DNA from: an uncultured bacterium | GTDB lineage: Bacteria > Actinomycetota > Thermoleophilia > BMS3ABIN01 | Reading direction: 5' to 3' | Assembly (NCBI GenBank): GCA_913009925.1 | Contig: CAJVWY010000007.1 | Span: 1-14,677 of the forward strand | Length of the DNA: 14,677 nt | In this document: piece after piece, positions 6,796 through 14,675 of the stretch | Layout of the letters: each line of letters starts with the position of its first letter | Numbering within the stretch: position 1 is the first letter of the stretch | The notes under the pieces: generated by a model | What the model was told of the DNA's origin: nothing | Seen by the model: the letters and a program-made list of their open reading frames with translations, nothing else | The model's database searches: none | Made by a program: the position numbers and the translations under genes

Positions 6796-8394
6796 CTACC
6801 CCAGGCTGCCGCGCAGGCGTCCCAGGCGGCATATCCATTCGGACACCAGGTCGGTGTCTGCCGCCTTTCCGCCCCAGTCGTCGCCGGAAACCATCTGCTT
6901 CATCATCGGTTGCAGCGTCTCCAGCAGCGTATGGTAACGGCGTTCATCAGCGTCCAGCGGACCCGGCTCAACATCCAGATGGCTAGCCACCAGTTCGAAA
7001 TCCTCTCGGACCCGCCGGCGCAGCTCCGGGCTCAGATGGGGCGCCGCTGTATCGATATTGGCGAAGCGGGCGGCTTTTTCCAGGTCCGTCTTCAGGCCGC
7101 CATGGTACCGCAACAGGCGGTCGATCCCCTCATCTCCATAGCGATCTTTTAGCTCGGCCAGGCCCCGTCCGGTGCCGATGAACTCCGGAGGCAGTCCGAT
7201 GGAATAAAGAGCTCCGGTGAAACTGATGGCGCGGGGCAGGTTGTTGGCCTTTAGCGCCGGCACCTGCATCAGCCGGGCGGATATATCCTCATCGGTGATC
7301 TCCGCCGCCAGCTTTGCCGGCTGGGCGGCGTCGCGGGCGTAACCCACGGCGCTCTTGCGCGCCAGCCGGTCCCGCTGTGCCGGGATGAGATCCGACAGGG
7401 AGATCACCAGCGGCAACAGCGGCCGGAAGCTTTCCAGATAATGCCGGGTGAAAATACCCACGATAGCCGTGATCTCCTCCCGCTCTTCCTCCGTATAGGC
7501 CAGGTGCTTACCGCCCACCAGCAGCTCACCGGCCCTGATGGCCACCTGCCGGGCGGCCTCGCTGCCGCAATCGTACCTGAGCCCCGACTGTACGGTTACC
7601 GTCCTTATCCCGGAGAAATCCTCCGCCAGACGGTCGATATTGTCCAGGCTGACGTGGCCGCGGAAGGGCAGCACTCCTCCCCCGAAGATGGGATGGACGC
7701 CGCCGGTCCCGGCCGCGACCTGGTAGCAGTCGGATATGGCGACCTTTACGGCCAGGATGGATGGCACCATGCCGTAGATCATGGCCGAGTCGCTGCGGCC
7801 CAGCATGACCCTCAGGTCGTTTACGCCATAGCCGGCGGCGGCGGCCTGCTTCAGATATTCACTCACCACTCTGCCCGCCATGAGCAGCTCCGGGACCTCC
7901 TCCACCAGGGGTATCACCTGTACGGAGTCGGGGTCCCGGGGGATGCCGAACTCCTTGTGGCCCAGATCTATCACGTCCTCGATGCGCCGCCGCACATCGA
8001 GGAGCTCGGCGGCCGTCTCCACCATGGGGACCACCACTTCCGTTATCGCCCCCTCGCCGCCGCTGCTCAGCTGGTAGTTGGACTCAATGACGCTCATCAG
8101 CGCCATCAGCTGGTGGAAGACCGTCTCCTTGCCGGCGCTGGGAACCCGGGGCGTGACACGGATATCTCGGCCGGGCACCAGGCCTCTTTCCCGCAGGCCC
8201 AACGCTATCTCGGCGGTCTGATGGTAAGGGGTGAGCTTGCCTTCGTAATCCACCATGACCTCCTCCAGCCCCAGGCCCACCGGCTGGGGGGTGAGGGCGT
8301 CGATGGCCTCCGAGGGCTCATCGCGCACCGAGACGTAACGGCTGGCGCTGTCCGGGTGCTGGGTCATCATGGTGGTTGGGATATGTACCGACAT
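6796..8394 (-). CDS. ppcA: Archaeal-type phosphoenolpyruvate carboxylase
   Basis: Converts PEP and bicarbonate to oxaloacetate in the cytoplasm. The 532-residue length and motifs fit the archaeal type (PEPCase 2), which is about half the size of the classical bacterial enzyme: MTQHPD at the N-terminus, VTPRVPSAGKET, LGRSDSAMIYG (198-208), GGGVLPFRGH (238-247), and TVQSGLRYD. Near the C-terminus are NNLPRAISFTGALYSIG and PPEFIGTGRGL. This type occurs in archaea and scattered bacteria (Clostridium perfringens, Leuconostoc, Oenococcus). In characterised members it is not dependent on acetyl-CoA activation. The ATG at 8394 is 3 bp after the gatB stop, so it is coupled to the gat genes; an internal ATG pair at residues 9-10 is a less likely start. 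Its product is the expected substrate if the next gene is a citrate synthase. Confidence 0.94.
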   Translation of the reverse strand: MSVHIPTTMMTQHPDSASRYVSVRDEPSEAIDALTPQPVGLGLEEVMVDYEGKLTPYHQTAEIALGLRERGLVPGRDIRVTPRVPSAGKETVFHQLMALMSVIESNYQLSSGGEGAITEVVVPMVETAAELLDVRRRIEDVIDLGHKEFGIPRDPDSVQVIPLVEEVPELLMAGRVVSEYLKQAAAAGYGVNDLRVMLGRSDSAMIYGMVPSILAVKVAISDCYQVAAGTGGVHPIFGGGVLPFRGHVSLDNIDRLAEDFSGIRTVTVQSGLRYDCGSEAARQVAIRAGELLVGGKHLAYTEEEREEITAIVGIFTRHYLESFRPLLPLVISLSDLIPAQRDRLARKSAVGYARDAAQPAKLAAEITDEDISARLMQVPALKANNLPRAISFTGALYSIGLPPEFIGTGRGLAELKDRYGDEGIDRLLRYHGGLKTDLEKAARFANIDTAAPHLSPELRRRVREDFELVASHLDVEPGPLDADERRYHTLLETLQPMMKQMVSGDDWGGKAADTDLVSEWICRLGRLRGSLG

Positions 8395-8397
8395 TGG

Positions 8398-9846
8398 CTA
8401 CTCCGCCAGCCTCTCCTTCAGCAGCCGGTTCACCACCTGGGGGTTGGCGCGGCCGCCGGTCCGCTTCATCACCTGCCCCACGAAAAAACCGATGACCTTC
8501 TCCTTGCCGGCGCGATACTGCTCCACCTGCGAAGGATTCTCCTCAATGACCTGCTTGATGAGCGATTCCAGCTCATCCGTGTCCGATATCTGGGTCAACC
8601 CTTTACGCTGGACGATGGCGGTGGCGCTTTCACCGGTCTCGCACATCCCGGTGAAGACCTCCTTGCCGATATTGGCGCTTATGTCGCCGCTCTTCACCAT
8701 GCCCAGCAGTTCCACCAGCGCCGTCGGCGTCACCCGGCACTCACCGGCGGTTACGCCGGCATTGTTTAGATAGGCCAGAAGCTCGCCCATTATCCAGTTA
8801 CTCACCGTCTTGGCGTCGCCGTACAGTGATACCGACTCCTCGTAATAATCTGACAGTTCCCGGTCGGATGTAAGTACCCGGGCGTCGTACTCCGGCAGCC
8901 CATGCTCGCTCACATAACGCCGGGCACGATCCGCCGGCAGCTCGGGCATCTCCCCCCTTATCTCGGCGATAAAGTCCGCCGCGGCTACCAGCGGCACCAG
9001 GTCGGGTTCGGGGAAGTAACGGTAATCGTGAGCCTCTTCCTTGCTGCGCAAGGGGCTGATCTCACCGGTGACCACGTCGAAGTGCACCGTCTGCTGCACT
9101 ATCCGTTCACCGTTCTCCAGCATGTTTATCTGCCGCTCGATCTCCTGGGACAGGCCCTTTTCGATATACCTGAAGCTGTTCATGTTCTTGAGCTCGGTCT
9201 TCACCCCCAGCTCCTGGTCCCCCACCGTCCTGACTGAGACATTGGCGTCACAGCGAAGCGAGCCCTCTTCCATGTTGCAGTCTGATACATCCAGGAATTG
9301 CAGGGTGTTCTTCAGCCTGTTTAGGAAACTTCGCGCCGCCTGCGGTGAATGGATATGGGGTTTGGTGACGATCTCCACCAGCGGCGTACCCGAGCGATTG
9401 AAATCTATCAGCGAATACAGGGAACCGGCGATGCGACCGCTGACGCCCGCATGGATGTTCTTCGCCGTATCCTCCTCCATATGCACCCGCTCTATGCCCA
9501 CGGTAGCCGTCTCTCCATCCACGTTCACACTGAGGCCGCCTTCGACAGCGAAAGGCTGGTCGTATTGGGATATCTGGTAACCCTTGGGCAGGTCCGGATA
9601 AAAATAATTCTTGCGGTGGAAGATGCTCCGCTCGGGGATGCGGCAGTCCAGAGCCAGGGCTATGCGCCCCAGGTACCGGATAGCCTGGCGGTTCATTACC
9701 GGCAGGGCGCCTGGATGGGCCAGGCAAACCGGGCAGGTCCTGGTATTGGGCTCGCCGCCGAACTCCACCCGGCAGCCGCAGAACATCTTGCTCCGCGTGG
9801 AAAGCTCCACGTGTATCTCCAGGCCGATTACCGGTTCATAGTCCAT
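8398..9846 (-). CDS. gatB: Asp/Glu-tRNA amidotransferase subunit B
   Basis: Binds the misacylated tRNA (Glu-tRNA-Gln or Asp-tRNA-Asn) and phosphorylates the aminoacyl group with ATP so that it can be amidated. The 482-residue product is the normal length. YEPVIGLEIHVELSTRSKMFCGC opens the cradle domain, and the four zinc cysteines are present (Cys23, Cys25, Cys38, Cys41). PGALPVMN, FHRKNYFYPDLPKGYQISQ, and EEGSLRCDANVSVR follow. The C-terminal part is the helical and YqeY-like tRNA-binding tail, ending PQVVNRLLKERL. The ATG shares its A with the gatA stop (TGATG), and a GAGGAG site lies upstream. The window does not show whether the enzyme serves Gln, Asn or both. Confidence 0.97.
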   Translation of the reverse strand: MDYEPVIGLEIHVELSTRSKMFCGCRVEFGGEPNTRTCPVCLAHPGALPVMNRQAIRYLGRIALALDCRIPERSIFHRKNYFYPDLPKGYQISQYDQPFAVEGGLSVNVDGETATVGIERVHMEEDTAKNIHAGVSGRIAGSLYSLIDFNRSGTPLVEIVTKPHIHSPQAARSFLNRLKNTLQFLDVSDCNMEEGSLRCDANVSVRTVGDQELGVKTELKNMNSFRYIEKGLSQEIERQINMLENGERIVQQTVHFDVVTGEISPLRSKEEAHDYRYFPEPDLVPLVAAADFIAEIRGEMPELPADRARRYVSEHGLPEYDARVLTSDRELSDYYEESVSLYGDAKTVSNWIMGELLAYLNNAGVTAGECRVTPTALVELLGMVKSGDISANIGKEVFTGMCETGESATAIVQRKGLTQISDTDELESLIKQVIEENPSQVEQYRAGKEKVIGFFVGQVMKRTGGRANPQVVNRLLKERLAE

Positions 9847-11300
9847 CAGTCCTGCTCCTCGATGAGCGGTGATACCCGGTCGAAGGCGACGGCGGCCTCG
9901 GTGCTATGTGCCGCCTGCAGCAGCCGGTTGGCGCTGAAGGCCGGTCCCATGAACTGCATGCCTACCGGCATACCCCCGTCCAGGCCCACCGGGATGGAGA
10001 TGGCCGGAAGCCCCGCCAGGTTGGCCGGCACCGTACAGATGTCGGACATGTACATGGTGAGCGGATCGTCCACCCTCTCCCCCAGCCCGAAGGCGGTGGT
10101 GGGCGTGGTGGGTGACACCAACAGATCGAACTCCCTGAAAGCGGCGTCGAAATCATTCACCACCAGGGTGCGGACTTTCTGCGCCTGCCCGTAATACGCA
10201 TCATAGTATCCGGAAGACAGGGCGTAGGTGCCCAGCATGATACGCCGTTTCACCTCGTCGCCGAAGCCCAGGCTGCGGGTCTCCTCGTACATCTCGATCA
10301 CATCCCGGGCTCCCTGGGCACGCAACCCGAAGCGTACCCCGTCGTAGCGGGCCAGGTTGGCGCTGGCTTCAGCCGGCGCCAGGATGTAATAGGCGGGGAT
10401 GCAGTACTCCGCGTGGGGGATGCTGGCGGTCTCCATCTCGGCCCCGGCCTCCGCCATGGTACGCACAGCCTGTTGGAACACTTCCCTGACTCCAGCGTCG
10501 ATGCCGCCGCCGGACAGCTCGCTGATTATGCCAATCTTCAGTCCCGACAGGTCCTGGTCCCGGGGTATAACGATCTCCTCAGGGTGCGCCACGGAAGTCG
10601 AATCACGCGGATCCTTGCCCACCAGGTGCTGTAACATGAGCGCCGCGTCCCGGACGCTCCTGGTCAAGGGCCCCACCTGGTCGAAAGACGAGGCGAAAGC
10701 CACCAGCCCGTAGCGTGATACCGAGCCATAAGTGGGCTTGAAACCGACTATGCCGCAGAAGGAAGCAGGCTGGCGTATGGACCCGCCCGTATCCGACCCC
10801 AGCGCCCACATCGCCTCGCCCGCGGCCACCGCCGCCGCCGAACCACCGCTGGAGCCGCCGGGTACCCGGTCCAGGTCCCAGGGATTGCGCGTGGGCCCGA
10901 AGGCGGAGTTCTCGGTGGACGACCCCATGGCGAATTCGTCCATGTTGGTCTTCCCCAGATTCACCACGCCCGCCTCGGCCAGCCGGCTTACGCAGGTCGC
11001 GGTGTACACCGGCACGAACCCCTCAAGCATCCTGGAGCCGCAGGTGGTACGCATGCCTTCGGTACACAGGACATCCTTGATGGCGGTGGGGATACCGTTG
11101 AGTGATCTGTCTCCGCCGCGGCCGCCGGCCGCGGCGGCCTGTTCCCGCGCCCCGGCCTCGTTCACATACAGATAGGCGGCTACATCGCCCTCGTGGCGAT
11201 CTATCTGATCAAGAAATGCGCCGGTGAGATCCCCGGCCGAGAGCTCATCCCGCCCCATCATCTCCAGCGCTTCCATGGCTGTCAGCCGTAGCAGGTTCAC
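9846..11300 (-). CDS. gatA: Asp/Glu-tRNA amidotransferase subunit A
   Basis: Amidase-signature glutaminase subunit that releases ammonia from glutamine for GatB. The Lys-Ser-Ser triad is present: Lys75 in PTAIKDVL, cis-Ser150 in VPGGSSGGSAAAVAAG, and nucleophile Ser174 in GSDTGGSIRQPAS. Length is 484 residues, typical. The start is taken as GTG at 11300 (MNLLRLTAMEAL), with GAGGAAG upstream and only 5 bp after the gatC stop. An ATG nine codons in is possible, but would cut into the first helix. Just before the catalytic Lys, the linker (residues 55-64, AAAAGGRGGD) is encoded by a perfect GC-only inverted repeat, listed separately. Confidence 0.97.
   Translation of the reverse strand: MNLLRLTAMEALEMMGRDELSAGDLTGAFLDQIDRHEGDVAAYLYVNEAGAREQAAAAGGRGGDRSLNGIPTAIKDVLCTEGMRTTCGSRMLEGFVPVYTATCVSRLAEAGVVNLGKTNMDEFAMGSSTENSAFGPTRNPWDLDRVPGGSSGGSAAAVAAGEAMWALGSDTGGSIRQPASFCGIVGFKPTYGSVSRYGLVAFASSFDQVGPLTRSVRDAALMLQHLVGKDPRDSTSVAHPEEIVIPRDQDLSGLKIGIISELSGGGIDAGVREVFQQAVRTMAEAGAEMETASIPHAEYCIPAYYILAPAEASANLARYDGVRFGLRAQGARDVIEMYEETRSLGFGDEVKRRIMLGTYALSSGYYDAYYGQAQKVRTLVVNDFDAAFREFDLLVSPTTPTTAFGLGERVDDPLTMYMSDICTVPANLAGLPAISIPVGLDGGMPVGMQFMGPAFSANRLLQAAHSTEAAVAFDRVSPLIEEQD
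11113..11137. repeat. Perfect 11-bp GC-only inverted repeat inside gatA
   Basis: CCGCCGCGGCC (11113-11123) and GGCCGCGGCGG (11127-11137) are exact reverse complements around a GCC spacer, all G or C over 25 bases. It encodes the Ala/Gly-rich linker about 55-63 codons into gatA. In mRNA it would form a very stable hairpin. It could slow ribosomes early in gatA, or simply reflect GC-biased codons in a free linker. Confidence 0.75.
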
Positions 11301-11305
11301 CGGAT

Positions 11306-11593
11306 CTACTTCCTCACTATGGCCGGCACGCGGAAAGCGTTCCCCTCAACTTCAGGGCCGTTGGCGAGCGCCGCCTCCTGTGATATGGAGGATTGCGGTT
11401 CGTCTTCTCTGAAGACATTGGTCAGTTTAAGCACATGCGATGTGGGTTCGACCCCATCCAGATCAAGCTCCGCGATCTTGTTGATGTGGTTGAGGATGGT
11501 CGAGAGCTGAACGGCGTACCGGTCCAGTTCCTCTTCAGCCAGCTTCAGCTTGGCCAAGCCGGCAACATACCTCACGTCGTCATGGTTTACCAC
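11306..11593 (-). CDS. gatC: Asp/Glu-tRNA amidotransferase subunit C
   Basis: Small scaffold subunit that wraps the GatA-GatB interface; it has no catalytic residues of its own. The 95-residue product aligns with the family throughout: NHDDVRYVAGLAKLKLAEEEL, ILNHINKIAELDLDGVEPTSHV, NVFREDE, and the C-terminal NAFRVPAIV. I chose the GTG at 11593 because GGGAGG sits 7-8 bases upstream and the protein then begins where GatC proteins normally begin. The frame continues to an ATG at 11632, but the extra 13 residues (MTPHGADRRGGSP) are not family-like. First gene of gatCAB, 5 bp before gatA; a promoter candidate lies 66 bp upstream. Confidence 0.95.
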   Translation of the reverse strand: MVNHDDVRYVAGLAKLKLAEEELDRYAVQLSTILNHINKIAELDLDGVEPTSHVLKLTNVFREDEPQSSISQEAALANGPEVEGNAFRVPAIVRK

Positions 11594-11658
11594 AGGACTT
11601 CCTCCCCGCCGGTCTGCGCCATGGGGCGTCATCGGCTGTTAATGGTTCAGGAGGAGAT

Positions 11659-11667
11659 ATTATCACA
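11659..11667 (-). promoter_or_regulatory. Candidate extended -10 promoter for gatCAB-ppcA
   Basis: On the minus strand TGTGATAAT reads as an extended -10 element (TG, one base, GATAAT; 5/6 to TATAAT). No good -35 is seen at the normal spacing, which extended -10 promoters tolerate. Transcription would start near 11652, about 60 bases before the gatC GTG, within the 132-bp gap after cheR. It lies in the only AT-rich patch of that gap. Confidence 0.4.
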
Positions 11668-11707
11668 TCGAGACTGCCGTCCCGGAGCGGTAAACTGATG
11701 GCCGGCA

Positions 11708-11721
11708 GGCCGCAGGCGGCC
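11708..11721. other. Short GC hairpin just after cheR stop
   Basis: GGCCGC and GCGGCC face each other across two bases, so a real hairpin would have five G/C pairs and a four-base loop. It begins 4 bases after the cheR stop on the minus strand. No T-run follows, so it is more likely an mRNA 3'-end stabiliser or a partial Rho-dependent boundary than an intrinsic terminator. Confidence 0.4.
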
Positions 11722-11725
11722 CCGG

Positions 11726-13174
11726 TCAGGTTTCCAAGCCGCCCAGGTTCTCTATCTTCCACTCGCAGAGATTCAGCAGTGATTCTACGCCGTAATCATC
11801 CAGCTCCTTTTCCCATCGCCGGGGGTCATCCTGCCTGAGGTAGCGGACCGCGTGGCGGTACTCCCGGGTGGCGGCCTTAAGCTGACCGGTATGCTCCAGG
11901 ATACTGGCGATATGGAAATAGGCGATGCTGAAATGATCATCGCAGTAGATGGTCTTGCGGAAGGACTCGCTGGCGGACACCAGGTCGTCGCGTTTCTCGT
12001 GGGCCAGACCCATGAGAAAGTGCAGTTCTGCCCTGGTACTGTCGGTATCCAGGGCCCGTTCCAGCGCCGTGACCGCCTTGTCATAGTCTCCCAGCTCCAG
12101 CAAGGTCTTGGCCTCTTCCACCGATGAGAATACCTGTTCGCCCTCCGGCTCCTTCTCCGCTACGGCCCCTTCCCTCACCCCACCGGACTCCGCAACTTCA
12201 GGCAACGGCTCTGTACGCTCCGCCCGCCGGTCCGGCCTCTTCCTGCGGTCCTCCTCGATACCCGGAGGCAGCGGCGCGCTACGCATGCGTCGGTCCGATA
12301 TGAAGCGCCGTCCGTTGATACCCCGCGGCAACGACTTCTTGTAGATGAAGGCGTCCCCCAACTCCACCAGGCTGTACTTGTTGGACATCTTCCACAGGGT
12401 CTCCGAATGTCCCAGGAACAGGTAGCCGCCCGGGTTGAGGATGTCGAAGAAATGCTCGACCACAAACTTGGCCGTCTCGTGGGTGAAATATATGATGACA
12501 TTGCGGCAGAATATAACGTCACATGTGCCGATGCGCTCGATGGGCAGAGGGTCGGTGACCAGATTGAGACGGTGGAAATCAACCATGTTTCGAACCTCTT
12601 CCGTCAGCCGGTAGCCGCCGTCCATGGGTACCATATACCGTTCAATATGCTTGCGGTCCATCCCGGTCAGCTTGCGCTCCGGATACCAGCCCTGCCGTGC
12701 CGTATCCAGCGCCTGCTCGTTCAGGTCCGTACCCATGACGCGGATATCCCAGCTGTCTGCATCCGGGAGGACGTCCAGCAGCGACATAGCCATCGAGTAA
12801 GGCTCCTGACCCGTCGAGCAGCCGGCGCTCCAGAAGCGGATGTTCCTGTAAGTGCCGGCCTTGCGCCCCACTATCTCGGGAATAACAAACTTGCGCAGGG
12901 CGTCGAACTGGGGCAGGTTGCGGAAGAATTGCGTCTCCTGCACTGAAAGATGCTCCAGCAGGCGCCGGAGCTCCTCTTCCCGGTAATCATCGGTGGTGAG
13001 GTATTCGTAATAATCACTCAGGGTATCGGCGCCCACGGCCAGGGCCCGGTCCGACAGCCCCAGCCTCAGGATATCCCACTTGCCCCGATCAAAGAAGATG
13101 CCGCTGGTCTGGTTTATCAGCTGACGGAACCGCTCAAAATCCTCTTCGGTAAGCGTGTAATGTTTAAGTTTCAT
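11726..13174 (-). CDS. cheR: CheR-type protein-glutamate methyltransferase with TPR tail
   Basis: Uses SAM to methylate glutamates of chemoreceptors or similar sensors. Residues 1-280 form a full CheR: an N-terminal helical domain, TQFFRNLPQFDALR (81-94), SAM-binding FWSAGCSTGQEPYSMAM (114-130), DVIFCRNVIIYF (219-230) and FLGHSETL (253-260). A charged, low-complexity linker (~283-350, rich in Arg, Glu and Pro) leads to about three TPR-like repeats (~351-446), so the 482-residue protein is much longer than the ~280 of plain CheR. TPR-tailed CheRs are known in Wsp-like and alternative chemosensory systems, where the tail binds partners. It overlaps the upstream response-regulator gene by 11 bp, which implies translational coupling and a shared pathway. 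No receptor, CheA, CheW or CheB gene is visible here, so the target is unknown. Confidence 0.94.
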   Translation of the reverse strand: MKLKHYTLTEEDFERFRQLINQTSGIFFDRGKWDILRLGLSDRALAVGADTLSDYYEYLTTDDYREEELRRLLEHLSVQETQFFRNLPQFDALRKFVIPEIVGRKAGTYRNIRFWSAGCSTGQEPYSMAMSLLDVLPDADSWDIRVMGTDLNEQALDTARQGWYPERKLTGMDRKHIERYMVPMDGGYRLTEEVRNMVDFHRLNLVTDPLPIERIGTCDVIFCRNVIIYFTHETAKFVVEHFFDILNPGGYLFLGHSETLWKMSNKYSLVELGDAFIYKKSLPRGINGRRFISDRRMRSAPLPPGIEEDRRKRPDRRAERTEPLPEVAESGGVREGAVAEKEPEGEQVFSSVEEAKTLLELGDYDKAVTALERALDTDSTRAELHFLMGLAHEKRDDLVSASESFRKTIYCDDHFSIAYFHIASILEHTGQLKAATREYRHAVRYLRQDDPRRWEKELDDYGVESLLNLCEWKIENLGGLET

Positions 13175-14675
13175 CAGCCCTGCCGCCTGCGATCACCTTG
13201 TTGCGCCCGGTCTCCTTGGCCTTGTACAGCGCGGCGTCGGCCAGCTGCACCAGCTCCACCTGGTTCTCTACGGCACATTCCGGGAAGCTGACCACGCCCA
13301 CGCTCACCGTTATCCTTATCTTGCCCTCCGGTGTTATAAATGCTCTTTCCTCCACATTCCTGCGGATGCGGTCGGCAACGGCAGTGGCCTGCCGCGTGTC
13401 GGTCTGTGGCAACAGGATGGCGAATTCCTCGCCGCCGTACCTGGCTGTCACGTCCACCTCGCGCACTTCGCCGGTGATGATCTCCGCCAGTTCCTTGAGG
13501 ATCTCGTCACCTACCTGGTGGCCGTAGTTATCGTTCACCTTTTTAAAATAATCGATGTCCAGCATCATCAGCGCCATGCGTGACATATACCGGTTGGTCC
13601 GCTGGAACTCGTGCTCCAGCAGCTCATAGAAATGCCGGTGGTTGAACAGGTGGGTGAGGCCATCGGTGATCGCCAGCCTCATGGCCCCCTCGTGCAGCCT
13701 GGCGTTGTCGACCACCACGCTGGCCGGGTTTTCGATAATCTTCATGGTTCTGCGGATCTCCTCGGAGAAGGCGTCCGGCCTGGGGCTCAGCAGGGTCATC
13801 ACCGCGATGTTCTTCCCGCGCGCGTTCAGCGGCAAGGTGTAGATGGAGCGGATGGAGTCACATTCAGGGTTGTCTCCTTCTATGAAGCCGGGGTCGGTAT
13901 CGGTGATCACCTCGATCTGCTTGATGTTGCTCCCCGGAGGAAGATAGGGGACGGCCGCCTCCATGGCGCGCATTTTGGCTTCGACGAAAAAGGTTCTGCC
14001 CACCGGGTTATGTACATGCACAATCATCTCGCATTCATCCAGAAGTAACACTGTGCCCACGTAACAGTCGGTCACCTTGGATATCACCGACAGTACTGAA
14101 TTGATGGTGACGCCGCTGTCTTCGCTGATGGTGTTCAGTTTGCTGATCTCGTTGATGATGGTGGCCTCGTACAGCTTGCGGTCCAGCAGGTCGTTTACCC
14201 GGGTCAACACATCTATCTCCTGCTCGCCGCCGTCCGTTCTGGTCTCCACCCGCGGCGCGTACCGCGGTTCGTTTTCCGACTGCGCCAGCAGTTCCCGCAC
14301 CGTGTCGGCCAGACCGTCCAGCTTGAAACCCTTGGTCACGTACCGGTCCGCTCCCGTTTTCAGGCCCCAGAACTTGTCGGTCTCCTGGTCCCTGCCCGTT
14401 AGCAGTATCACCGGGATGTGGGATGTGCGGTAATCATCCTTGAGCAGGCGGCAGACCTGGTATCCGTTCATCCTGGGCATGTCGATATCCAGGATCAACA
14501 GATCCGGTTTCCCGTAAAATGCCTTGCTCACGGCCTTGATACCGTCCTCGGCCAGGATTACATCGTATCCCGCCCTTCCCAGCACGGTCTTGATTATCCG
14601 CCGCTGGGTAGGGCTATCCTCGGCGATGAGAATCCTGGTCGCCTCCGGTTCTGTATATGCTGCTTCCGTACTCAC
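13164..14675 (-). CDS. Response regulator with GAF and GGDEF (diguanylate cyclase)
   Basis: Makes cyclic di-GMP in response to phosphorylation. Three domains are visible. A REC receiver (~14-130) has the acidic pair Glu19-Asp20, phospho-acceptor Asp63 (LDIDMP), Thr93 and Lys115, so it should be phosphorylatable. A GAF-like sensor (~165-325) follows a helical linker. The GGDEF domain (~335-497) has metal ligand Asp373 (LDIDYF), the active-site GGEEF (414-418) and the inhibitory I-site REVD (405-408) at the correct five-residue spacing. It is therefore predicted to be active and product-inhibited. The start is given as GTG at 14675, two bases from the window end. The REC domain begins near residue 14, so little or nothing is missing, but an upstream start cannot be excluded. 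It overlaps cheR by 11 bp. Confidence 0.92.
   Translation of the reverse strand: MSTEAAYTEPEATRILIAEDSPTQRRIIKTVLGRAGYDVILAEDGIKAVSKAFYGKPDLLILDIDMPRMNGYQVCRLLKDDYRTSHIPVILLTGRDQETDKFWGLKTGADRYVTKGFKLDGLADTVRELLAQSENEPRYAPRVETRTDGGEQEIDVLTRVNDLLDRKLYEATIINEISKLNTISEDSGVTINSVLSVISKVTDCYVGTVLLLDECEMIVHVHNPVGRTFFVEAKMRAMEAAVPYLPPGSNIKQIEVITDTDPGFIEGDNPECDSIRSIYTLPLNARGKNIAVMTLLSPRPDAFSEEIRRTMKIIENPASVVVDNARLHEGAMRLAITDGLTHLFNHRHFYELLEHEFQRTNRYMSRMALMMLDIDYFKKVNDNYGHQVGDEILKELAEIITGEVREVDVTARYGGEEFAILLPQTDTRQATAVADRIRRNVEERAFITPEGKIRITVSVGVVSFPECAVENQVELVQLADAALYKAKETGRNKVIAGGRADET

Noticed and set aside
11594..11632. Longer GatC start at 11632
   Set aside because: The added residues are unlike GatC and the GTG at 11593 has a well-placed GGGAGG.
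11708..11725. Intrinsic terminator after cheR
   Set aside because: The stem is short and no T-run follows on the minus strand.
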